From: Hymenobacter latericoloratus
GTDB taxonomy: Bacteria > Bacteroidota > Bacteroidia > Cytophagales > Hymenobacteraceae
Direction: 5' to 3'
NCBI RefSeq assembly: GCF_014199535.1
Contig: NZ_JACHNV010000004.1
Location: 62,001 to 126,000, forward strand
Length of the DNA: 64,000 bases
The notes under the pieces are model-generated. The model had not been told where the DNA came from. It searched no databases and saw nothing but the letters and a program-made list of their open reading frames with translations. Both the position numbers and the translations under genes were made by a program. This document shows, piece by piece, positions 33,100-40,975 of the stretch (position 1 is the stretch's first letter; each line of letters opens with the position of its first letter).

Positions 33100-34092
33100 A
33101 TGAAGAGAACTATACTTTGCGCTTGCGCGGCTTTGCTGGTGGGCAAAGCGGTAGCTCAGCAGCAACCCCAATTCAGCCATTATGGGTTTAATGGCCTGAA
33201 TTTAAATCCGGCGTACGCGGGGGTAAAAGGTTACGGTGAGGTGACGGCTCTTGGTCGTGTTCAGTACTTTGGCTACGATGGCACCTTTGACGATGGCGGT
33301 TCGCCTACCACTGCTTCCTTAAGCATTTCCTTGCCCGTGCCCGCCTTGGCTGGTGGAATTGGTGTTGCTATCTACCGCGACAAGATAGCGCAGTTGAATA
33401 CCACTAATTTGCAGCTGTCTTACTCGCGGCACATTACTATTGGCGAAGGGACTTTAGGGCTCGGGGTGCAGGGGGTATTCAACAACATCTATCAAGGCAA
33501 TTACCGCCCAAATGAACGGGACGATATTTATGTGCCCAAGGAAGGCTCAGATGGAAAAATAGACGTTGGCGCCGGGGCTTGGTACGAGTCGCCTAAGCTG
33601 TATGCTGGGTTGAGTGTCAACAACTTACTGCGCGCAGGATACAAGTTTAATAGTCAGGTAGCAGCCAGTGGGCGTTCGGCCCGATATTTGAATGAGAATC
33701 ATGCATATCTGACAGTTGGGGGCAATATCGACCTAACTTCCTCTGTTGTTCTAACGCCGACTGCACTTGTGAAGATGGTTTTGCCGGGTGAATTCGGGGA
33801 CGACGACAAATTCTCGTTCCGCAACAACTCCTACGAGGTAGGAGCCAGAGCAACGTTCAACGACCGGTATTGGGGAGGATTAGGGTACCGATCTGGGGAT
33901 GCCTTCACTGCTTTGGGGGGCATTAGCTTCGCAAAAGACAATGCGTTAAGGTTGGGACTGGCTTACGACTTAATTGCATTTGGCCAAGATGCAAAGGCAT
34001 CCAGCTCATTTGAGGTTATGCTTGGCTACCGCTTGCCGAAGCCTGGGCCAAAACTGAGGCCTGCCATTCGCACTCCACGGTACAGCTTCTAA
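33100..34092 (+). CDS. porP: PorP/SprF-family type IX secretion membrane protein
   Basis: This 330-residue outer-membrane beta-barrel protein is of the PorP/SprF family. The signal peptide ends AVAQ. The family hallmark follows directly (QPQFSHYGFNGLNLNPAYAG), and the barrel ends in a C-terminal phenylalanine (TPRYSF). In gliding Bacteroidota PorP-like proteins work with the GldK ring or tether secreted adhesins. ATG 33100 begins the signal peptide; the frame is open to 33046 but crosses the promoter box. This gene and the following 240 bases are noticeably lower in GC than their surroundings. It leads the gldKLMN operon. Confidence 0.92.
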   Translation: MKRTILCACAALLVGKAVAQQQPQFSHYGFNGLNLNPAYAGVKGYGEVTALGRVQYFGYDGTFDDGGSPTTASLSISLPVPALAGGIGVAIYRDKIAQLNTTNLQLSYSRHITIGEGTLGLGVQGVFNNIYQGNYRPNERDDIYVPKEGSDGKIDVGAGAWYESPKLYAGLSVNNLLRAGYKFNSQVAASGRSARYLNENHAYLTVGGNIDLTSSVVLTPTALVKMVLPGEFGDDDKFSFRNNSYEVGARATFNDRYWGGLGYRSGDAFTALGGISFAKDNALRLGLAYDLIAFGQDAKASSSFEVMLGYRLPKPGPKLRPAIRTPRYSF

Positions 34093-34331
34093 ATTTTTAG
34101 GGCATTTTATGCATGAATAGCCATTCAACAATTGTTTGCCTATTCTGCCGGAAGTGTCTATTCAATAAAACAACTACCTTCTTCGTTAAGCAGGTTGTGA
34201 AAGTGATTCGTAGACAAACTGTTACTGTTGGCCGATTGGCTTGTTTGCGAGCAGATGTTTCACTAGATTTGCCAGCTCAGAAAATTGTAATCTTTGGGTA
34301 TCGCCGCCTAGACAGTCTTTTTCTTTCTCAC

Positions 34332-35351
34332 ATGAACAAGTTTCTCGTATTGCCTCTCGTCGCGCTTTCGACGCTTATCCTGGGGGGCTGTGGTTTTAGC
34401 AGAGGACCGCAAGGCGACCTAGTAGGGGCTGAGGACCGTCCGGAGTTCAATCCACAGGAGGTGCCGTTTGGGATGGTGCCCTGCCCTGGCGGAACTTTCC
34501 ATATGGGGCAAACGGACCAAGACATTTCGGCCTCCATGGTGAACATGAACAAGCAGGTAACGATTGCCGGCTTCTACATGGATGAGACGGAAATCACCAA
34601 TAATGAGTACCGTCAGTTTATGAATGCCATCCGGCAGGACTCTATTGACGTGCTCGGCGAGGAGTATGTGATGACGGAGCTCTACCCCGATACCACGGTA
34701 TGGGTACGCGACTTTACCTATCACATGGGCGACCCGCTGATGGAGTACTACTACACCCATCCGGCCTTTGACGACTACCCCGTAGTGGGTGTTGACTGGT
34801 TTGCTGCCAAGTATTTCTGCAACTGGCGCACTAAGAATAAGAATGCTGCCAACGCTGAAGCCGGTTTGGCCCCAACCCCGAACTTCCGTCTGCCTTCGGA
34901 GGCGGAATGGGAGTATGCTGCCCGTGGTGGCCGCGACCTAGCTACTTATCCTTGGGGTGGTCCTTATCTGCGGAATTCTAAAGGCTGCATGCTGGCCAAC
35001 TTTAAGCCTGGCCGGGGCGACTATGCTTCCGATGGGTACGCCTACACTTCTCCCGTTGGGGCTTTCTTCCCCAATGACTTTGGTCTGTACGATATGTCGG
35101 GCAACGTAGCTGAATGGTGCGACGACGCCTACATGGAAGCTTCGGTGCCCGTGGTGTGGGACATGAACCCCACCAACCCCGATGACAACGAGCCCCGCAA
35201 GGTGGTACGTGGCGGTTCTTGGAAAGACATTGCTTACTTCTTGGAAACCGGCACCCGCAATTTTGAATACCAGGACTCGGCTCGCTCTTATATTGGTTTC
35301 CGTACGGCCATGATTCAAATTGGCATGGGCACTAATGGTAGCCTAGAATAA
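34332..35351 (+). CDS. gldK: T9SS ring lipoprotein GldK/PorK
   Basis: This 339-residue outer-membrane lipoprotein has C20 in LILGGC as lipid site. GldK/PorK forms the periplasmic ring of the type IX secretion system with GldN/PorN. It carries a formylglycine-generating-enzyme-like (FGE/sulfatase-modifying) fold: MVPCPGGTFHMGQ, FYMDETEITNNEYRQFM, LPSEAEWEYAARGG, GNVAEWCDD and VVRGGSWKD are all visible. In this family the fold is structural rather than catalytic. ATG 34332 is chosen over the open frame from 34113, which is not signal-like. The 240 bases before it carry no gene I can support. Confidence 0.96.
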   Translation: MNKFLVLPLVALSTLILGGCGFSRGPQGDLVGAEDRPEFNPQEVPFGMVPCPGGTFHMGQTDQDISASMVNMNKQVTIAGFYMDETEITNNEYRQFMNAIRQDSIDVLGEEYVMTELYPDTTVWVRDFTYHMGDPLMEYYYTHPAFDDYPVVGVDWFAAKYFCNWRTKNKNAANAEAGLAPTPNFRLPSEAEWEYAARGGRDLATYPWGGPYLRNSKGCMLANFKPGRGDYASDGYAYTSPVGAFFPNDFGLYDMSGNVAEWCDDAYMEASVPVVWDMNPTNPDDNEPRKVVRGGSWKDIAYFLETGTRNFEYQDSARSYIGFRTAMIQIGMGTNGSLE

Positions 35352-35438
35352 CCCTGCACTACTTCGCGCTGCTCTCTTCCTTCGCTTTTCGAATTTTCAC
35401 AATCACTCCAACTACCTTTTTTTTCAATTTTCTACAAC

Positions 35439-36254
35439 ATGGCAGCAAAGGGCGGTAACTTTTTCTACGATGTGGTAATGCCGAAAATCTACGGCATCGG
35501 GGCTGCAGTCGTAATTATCGGGGCTCTATTTAAAATTCTTCACTTGAAGGGCGCCGACGAAATGCTCATCGTTGGTCTGGGAACCGAAGCACTGATTTTC
35601 TTCCTGAGTGCCTTTCAACCCAACCCCAAAGAAGTTGACTGGTCACTGGTATATCCGGAACTGAGCGAAGGCTACGACCCTTCCACGGGCAACCCCAGCT
35701 TCCGCACGAACGCCATCGACAACGGCGGCACGGGTCTGACCCGCAAGCTGGACGACATGCTGAAGGACGCCAACGTAACCCCCGAAGCTATTGCTTCGCT
35801 GGGCCAGGGCCTGAACCGCCTGAGCACTACTACCCAGCAACTCTCTACCCTGGGCGACGCTACCAACGCTACCGAGGAGTACACCTCTAAAGTACGTTCG
35901 GCTGCTCAGTCGCTGGAGCGCATTAACGAAGCTTATTCGCACACGGCTCAGGCCATGACGGCTATGGCTGATGCTACGAATGATGCCCGTGAATATCATG
36001 TGCAGGTGCAGAACGTAACCAAAAACCTGGGCGCTCTGAACGCAGTGTATGAAATGGAGCTGCAGGATGCCAACACGCACCTGAAGTCGATGAACAAGTT
36101 CTATGGCACCCTGACCCAGGCCATGGAAAACCTGACGGAAGCTGGTAAAGAAACGGATCAGTTCAAGCAGGAAGTAACCAGCCTGACTTCGAACCTGAGC
36201 TCGCTCAACCGCGTGTACGGCAACATGCTGAACGCTATGCGCGCCACCAACTAA
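35439..36254 (+). CDS. gldL: T9SS inner-membrane motor protein GldL/PorL
   Basis: GldL/PorL forms, with GldM, the proton-driven motor that powers type IX secretion and gliding. The protein has 271 residues. Two N-terminal membrane helices are visible (about 14-34 with IGAAVVIIGALFKILHL, and about 41-60 with LIVGLGTEALIFFLSAF), the second carrying the buried glutamate expected for proton coupling. The rest is a cytoplasmic, helical, Ala/Thr/Asn-rich tail. Codons here favour T-ending forms (GCT, GGT, CGT), more than in the surrounding genes. Confidence 0.96.
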   Translation: MAAKGGNFFYDVVMPKIYGIGAAVVIIGALFKILHLKGADEMLIVGLGTEALIFFLSAFQPNPKEVDWSLVYPELSEGYDPSTGNPSFRTNAIDNGGTGLTRKLDDMLKDANVTPEAIASLGQGLNRLSTTTQQLSTLGDATNATEEYTSKVRSAAQSLERINEAYSHTAQAMTAMADATNDAREYHVQVQNVTKNLGALNAVYEMELQDANTHLKSMNKFYGTLTQAMENLTEAGKETDQFKQEVTSLTSNLSSLNRVYGNMLNAMRATN

Positions 36255-36339
36255 TATTGTCAGGTTTGCAGTGATAGTGTCTGAACTCGCTTCAGGCGCT
36301 CTTCTTCCTACACGGTAGTTATAGACACAGAGAGATACG

Positions 36340-37929
36340 ATGGCGGGAGCAAAAGAGACTCCGCGGCAGAAGATGATTGGCATGATGTACCTGGTACTGA
36401 CTGCTCTTCTTGCCCTACAAGTAAATTCAGCTATTCTGCTGAAATTTAAATTCCTAGACGACAGCCTTATCGGGGTAAACGATAAGACTGCCAAAACCAA
36501 CCAAGGTGCTGTTAAAGGCATTGAGGAAGTAGTAGCGCGTAACCGCAACCAAGCGAAAGACTTGGCTATTCTGAAGCAGGGTGAAACGGTGCGTGAGCGG
36601 ACGGCCAAAATGGTAGCCTACCTCCGTGATATCCGCACGAAGCTGCTGGATGCCACCGAGAACAAAAACAAGAACGAGTACAAGAACATGGAAGCCAGCG
36701 ACAAGGTGGCTAACCTGATGCTTGGTGGAGCTGGTAGCCGGAATGGCTTGGGCTACAAGATGAAGGAGGAGCTAAACTCCTACGCTTCTGACCTGCAGAA
36801 AATCGTTCCTGGCTTTGCTGCGCCTGCTCTGGCTTTGGACGCCAAAGACGATCCAAGTGTAACGCCGGACCAGAAGACGAAGGACTTTGCCCAGTTGAAC
36901 TTCGAGAACACGCCCGTAGTAGCTGCTCTGGCTGTATTGTCGCAGAAGGAAACGGAAGTTCTGAAGTACGAGGCTGACGCGCTGAACAAACTGGCTGCTC
37001 AGGTAGGTGCTACTACTATCGTATTCGATAAAATCGGGGCATTCGCCAGTGCTGAGTCGAACACGGTTGCTGCCGGTACGAAATACAAAGCTGAACTGTT
37101 CCTGACTGCTTCGGCTTCTGATCTTCGTCCTTCTATGACCCTGAATGGCTCGCCGCTGTCGGTTGGCCCTGATGGCAAAGGTAAAGTAGAGTTCACCGCT
37201 CGTCCTGGTGCTTTCGACGCTTCGGGTAACGCTAAAGCTCAATGGACCGGTACCATCCGCTTTAAGCAGAACGGCCGTGATACCACTTTCACGGTGAAGG
37301 TTCCCTACACCGTGACCAAACCGGTCATGCAAATTCAGTCGGCTTCGGTACAGGCTCTGTACTTCAAGTGCGGCAACAAGTTGAGCGTACAAGTGCCTGC
37401 GCTGGGTGCCCAGTACGAACCCAGCTTCTCGGCTTCCGGCGCAGCGACCATCAAAGGCTCGGCCAAAGGTGAGGTAACTCTAGTGCCGAACTCGCGGGAA
37501 GTGACCCTGAATGTAAGCAGCGGTGGTAACCCCATCGGTTCGCAAACCTTCCAGGTGCGTCCGATTCCGAAGCCGGAAATCAAATGCGTAGTAGGTGGCC
37601 GCGAGGCAAACGAAAAGCAGGGTACCCCGATTACAGCTGTGCGTAACCTGCAACTGCGGGCTGTGGCTGACGCTGGCTTCGCTACCTTCCTGCCCGATGA
37701 TGCCCGTTTCCGCGTGACTCGCTATGAAGTAATCTTGGTGCGCGGTAAGCGCCCGGCTATGCCTCCGATGACCTTCAACGGTCCGACTGCTGACCTGAGC
37801 AGCGTAGTGAACTCGGCCCGTGAGGGTGACCGTCTGTACATCGAAGTAAAGGAGGTGCAGCGCATGAACTTCCAGGGTAACACTGAGCAGGTGAACGTTT
37901 CCAAGACCTTCAATATTCCGCTGCTGTAA
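36340..37929 (+). CDS. gldM: T9SS motor shaft GldM/PorM
   Basis: GldM/PorM is the periplasmic shaft, anchored by a single N-terminal membrane helix, that carries motor torque from GldL to the GldKN ring. The protein has 529 residues. The helix MMYLVLTALLALQVNSAIL (about 17-35) comes right after a basic start (AGAKETPRQKMIG). A helical bundle follows (about 40-200) and then several Ig-like beta domains (about 230-520), as in known GldM structures. It starts 85 bases after gldL, in the same operon. Confidence 0.96.
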   Translation: MAGAKETPRQKMIGMMYLVLTALLALQVNSAILLKFKFLDDSLIGVNDKTAKTNQGAVKGIEEVVARNRNQAKDLAILKQGETVRERTAKMVAYLRDIRTKLLDATENKNKNEYKNMEASDKVANLMLGGAGSRNGLGYKMKEELNSYASDLQKIVPGFAAPALALDAKDDPSVTPDQKTKDFAQLNFENTPVVAALAVLSQKETEVLKYEADALNKLAAQVGATTIVFDKIGAFASAESNTVAAGTKYKAELFLTASASDLRPSMTLNGSPLSVGPDGKGKVEFTARPGAFDASGNAKAQWTGTIRFKQNGRDTTFTVKVPYTVTKPVMQIQSASVQALYFKCGNKLSVQVPALGAQYEPSFSASGAATIKGSAKGEVTLVPNSREVTLNVSSGGNPIGSQTFQVRPIPKPEIKCVVGGREANEKQGTPITAVRNLQLRAVADAGFATFLPDDARFRVTRYEVILVRGKRPAMPPMTFNGPTADLSSVVNSAREGDRLYIEVKEVQRMNFQGNTEQVNVSKTFNIPLL

Positions 37930-37977
37930 GCGTTACTGGTTCTGAACTATCCGTCGCGCTTTTTTGATTATCACGGT

Positions 37978-38868
37978 ATGAACAAATTCCTTTCCTTCGC
38001 CGCCCTGACGGCCGGCCTGACGCTGTCGGTGGCAGCCTCGGCTCAGGAACAAGCTACCACCGCGACCAGCAATGGCTCGTACCGGCCGATTCCGAATTCG
38101 GATATCATGTTTCGTAAGACCATCTGGCGTGCGGTTGATCTGCGTGAAAAGCAGAACAAACCCATGTTTTCGGAGGGTAAGGAAATCAGCCGCGTAATCC
38201 TGGATGCAGTAAAACGTGGTGAGTTGCAGGCTTATCGTAACGACTCTTTGACCACTACTCTCTCTTCAACAGAGGTAGTTTCGAACATGTCGTACGCTGA
38301 GGCTAACGCTGGTCTGAGCGATGAGGAAAAAGCTGCTGGTTTCTCGGATAGCGACCTAGGCGGTAGCGATGATGGCTGGGGGGCACCTGCTTCTAAGAAA
38401 GGCAAGGGCAAGGCTGCGGCGAAAGCTCCAGTTGCTCCGCCCAGCTACGAGTACCGCCCGAAGGACATCTATCAGATGGAAATCAAGGAAGATATGATCT
38501 TCGACAAGAAACGGTCGCGGATGTATCACGATATTAAGTGTATCGGCCTGCTGGTTCCTTCTACCCTGGCTTCCAACACCTCGGGAATTGAAAAGCCCAT
38601 TGGCTATTTCAAGTATAGCGACCTGGTTCGCGTGTTCCGGGCTAATCCGGATAAAGCCATCTGGTTTAACCCGCAAAACGATGCTCAGCATAAAAACCTA
38701 GCGGATGCCTTCGAACTGTGGCTGTTCAACTCCTATATCGTGAAGGTTTCTAACCCCAACGATGCGCGTCTGGATGAAGTGTACGGTGGTCAGCAGCAAG
38801 GCATCCTTGCCTCGCAGCAAGCCGCTTCGGACCTGATTGAGTACGAATACAATCTGTGGAGCTTCTAA
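37978..38868 (+). CDS. gldN: T9SS ring protein GldN/PorN
   Basis: GldN/PorN is the periplasmic partner of GldK in the type IX secretion ring. The protein has 296 residues with a signal peptide ending ASAQ. The family pattern is visible: IMFRKTIWRAVDLREKQNKP near the start, then after a linker with Lys/Ala runs (about residues 140-155) YQMEIKEDMIFDKKRSRM, and later AIWFNPQNDAQHKN. The linker is unusually rich in Gly/Ala/Lys. The operon ends in a strong terminator shared with uvrC. Confidence 0.95.
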   Translation: MNKFLSFAALTAGLTLSVAASAQEQATTATSNGSYRPIPNSDIMFRKTIWRAVDLREKQNKPMFSEGKEISRVILDAVKRGELQAYRNDSLTTTLSSTEVVSNMSYAEANAGLSDEEKAAGFSDSDLGGSDDGWGAPASKKGKGKAAAKAPVAPPSYEYRPKDIYQMEIKEDMIFDKKRSRMYHDIKCIGLLVPSTLASNTSGIEKPIGYFKYSDLVRVFRANPDKAIWFNPQNDAQHKNLADAFELWLFNSYIVKVSNPNDARLDEVYGGQQQGILASQQAASDLIEYEYNLWSF

Positions 38869-38898
38869 GCTGACAAGCGCATTTCGAATACAGCAAAT

Positions 38899-38932
38899 AA
38901 AAAGCCCCGGCCAGTGGTCGGGGCTTTTTATT
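38899..38932. terminator. Bidirectional terminator between gldN and uvrC
   Basis: AAAAAGCCCCGGCC pairs with GGTCGGGGCTTTTT around a short loop, with A- and T-runs on both sides, suited to end both the T9SS transcript and uvrC. Confidence 0.85.
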
Positions 38933-38942
38933 TGTCGATTAT

Positions 38943-40754
38943 TTAAGCCGGGGTATCCTGTTGGCTGAAATAGTCGAGCAGAATACGGGTCTTGGCTTTT
39001 CCAACCTCGGCAATGAGTTCGGCTTCGGTCAGCTCTTTGATCTTTTTGACAGATTTAAATTTAGTCAGGAGTTTATCGGCCGTAACCGGACCCAGGCCTT
39101 TCACATCAGTTAATTCAGTTTTGAGGGTAGCCGCATCCCGGCGGCTCCGGTGGAACGTAATGCCGAAGCGGTGAGCCTCGTCGCGCATGCGTTGGATAAG
39201 GCGGAGCGTCTCGCTCTTTTTATCGATGTAAAGGGGTAGGGGGTCGTTGGGAACGTAGATTTCCTCCAGCCGCTTGGCAATACCGATAATGGGAATCTGC
39301 CCCCACAAATTGAGGTCTTTCAGGGCCTTTACGCCCATCCCTAACTGCCCTTTGCCCCCGTCCACAATAATGAGCTGGGGTAAGCTGGCGCCCTCGTCCA
39401 ATAATCGGCGGTAACGACGCGTGACGATTTCGTACATCGAGTCGAAGTCGTTGGGGCCGACTACCGTTTTGATGTGGAAGTGACGGTAATCTTTTTTACT
39501 GGGCTTGGCGTTGCGGAAGCAGACCATAGCGGCCACCGGGTTGTCGCCCTGGAAGTTGGAGTTGTCGAAGCATTCGATGTGCTTGGGTAGCTCCGTCAGG
39601 CGCAGATCCTTCTTCATCGTTTCCATGATACGCACCTCATTCAGGTCCTTGCTCCGGTCGTTCATGCTTTCCTTTTCCTTACGCAGGTAAAGCACGTTTT
39701 TGATGCTGAGCTCAAGTAGTTTGCGCTTGTCGCCGATCTGGGGCTGAGTGATGCTAACGCCCGGAAGGGGTAGGGCGAGCACGGGTACATTGGTCAGAAT
39801 TTCCTTGGAGTGGCTCTCAAACTCCTCCCGCATCTGCATGATCATGGGGGCCAGAATCTCATCGTCGGGCTCATCAAGCTTCTTCTGCACCTCCACCGAC
39901 TGCGTCAGGATGATGCTGCCGTTCATCACCTTGAGGTAGTTGATAAAGGCTGATTTCTCATTGGAGGCAATGCTGAACACGTCGATGTTGGTGAGGTTGG
40001 CATTGACGATGGTGCTCTTGGCCTGAAACTCATCAAGCTTATCCAGCTTTTGCTTAAGCTGATGAGCCAGCTCGTACTGCTGCTCCTGGGCGGCCTGCAT
40101 CATCTTCTCGCGGAAGTATTGTTTCGGCAGCCGCAGGTCGCCGTTCAGAATCTGTCGGATCTGCTGGATGTACTGCGAGTAGGTTTCTTCATCCTGCAGA
40201 CCCTCACAAGGACCTTTGCAATTGCCCAAGTGGTACTCCAGGCACACCTTAAACTTGCCCGCTTCAACGTTCTGGGGCGAGAGATTATACGTGCAGGTGC
40301 GCAGCGGGTAAAGAGCCCGAATCAGCTCCAGCAGCAGGTTCATACCCGTTACGTTGGCGTAGGGGCCGTAGTAGTGGCCATCACCGGGGCGTTTGTTGCG
40401 GGTAGGAATAAGGCGCGGAAACCGTTCGTTGGTCAGCAGCAGGTAGGGGTAGGTCTTGCCATCCTTTAACAGGATGTTGTATTTGGGTTGATGCTGCTTA
40501 ATCAGGTTATTTTCTAGCAGGAACGCATCCGATTCCGAATCAACAATGGTGAACTCAATGCGCCGGATGTTCTTGACCAGCTGCTGGGTTTTCTTGTTAT
40601 GGTCCTGCTTGGTAAAGTAGCTGCTGACGCGCTTGCGGATATCCACCGCCTTGCCTACGTAAATAATAGTATCCTCATCTCCGAAGTACTTGTAGATACC
40701 AGGCCGGTGCGGGAGTTGGCGAATTTGTTCTTGCAGGTGTTCGGAAGCGGCCAT
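38943..40754 (-). CDS. uvrC: Excinuclease ABC subunit C
   Basis: UvrC makes both incisions beside DNA lesions in nucleotide excision repair. The protein has 603 residues, the usual length. The N-terminal GIY-YIG nuclease domain is PGIYKYFGDEDTIIYVGKA, a Cys cluster region with CTYNLSPQNVEAGKFKVC is present, and the UVR helix pair lies around QQYELAHQLKQKL. The RNase H-like second nuclease has ECFDNSNFQG and IVDGGKGQL. The helix-hairpin-helix end carries VKGLGPVTADKLL. It stands alone on the minus strand. A short word-repeat stretch touches its start codon. Confidence 0.97.
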   Translation of the reverse strand: MAASEHLQEQIRQLPHRPGIYKYFGDEDTIIYVGKAVDIRKRVSSYFTKQDHNKKTQQLVKNIRRIEFTIVDSESDAFLLENNLIKQHQPKYNILLKDGKTYPYLLLTNERFPRLIPTRNKRPGDGHYYGPYANVTGMNLLLELIRALYPLRTCTYNLSPQNVEAGKFKVCLEYHLGNCKGPCEGLQDEETYSQYIQQIRQILNGDLRLPKQYFREKMMQAAQEQQYELAHQLKQKLDKLDEFQAKSTIVNANLTNIDVFSIASNEKSAFINYLKVMNGSIILTQSVEVQKKLDEPDDEILAPMIMQMREEFESHSKEILTNVPVLALPLPGVSITQPQIGDKRKLLELSIKNVLYLRKEKESMNDRSKDLNEVRIMETMKKDLRLTELPKHIECFDNSNFQGDNPVAAMVCFRNAKPSKKDYRHFHIKTVVGPNDFDSMYEIVTRRYRRLLDEGASLPQLIIVDGGKGQLGMGVKALKDLNLWGQIPIIGIAKRLEEIYVPNDPLPLYIDKKSETLRLIQRMRDEAHRFGITFHRSRRDAATLKTELTDVKGLGPVTADKLLTKFKSVKKIKELTEAELIAEVGKAKTRILLDYFSQQDTPA

Positions 40755-40758
40755 AAAA

Positions 40759-40780
40759 TCGCTGATTAGCGCTGATTAAC
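40759..40780. repeat. Short word repeat (CGCTGATTA) at the uvrC start
   Basis: CGCTGATTA occurs twice in direct order, ending four bases from the uvrC start codon. It looks like a remnant of the word-repeat elements seen elsewhere. Confidence 0.4.
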
Positions 40781-40892
40781 GAGATGTTGCTGGTTGCCAC
40801 AGATGGGAAGGGCACAGCCAGTGAGCTTGTCTTGCTGAGGTACGCAGCAGGTTTACGCAGAGGTTCGCTCTGGGAGTGGGTGTGCCATGTTC

Positions 40893-40930
40893 ACAACAAA
40901 AAATGTGGCCAGGAGGTCCCAGCCACATTT
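40893..40930 (-). terminator. Rho-independent terminator after the class A PBP
   Basis: On the minus strand AAATGTGGCTGGG pairs with CCTGGCCACATTT, followed by TTTGTTGTG. Confidence 0.8.
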
Positions 40931-40975
40931 CCAAAAATCGGTGAAATCACATCAGCTGGCGCTACTTAGTAGCGC

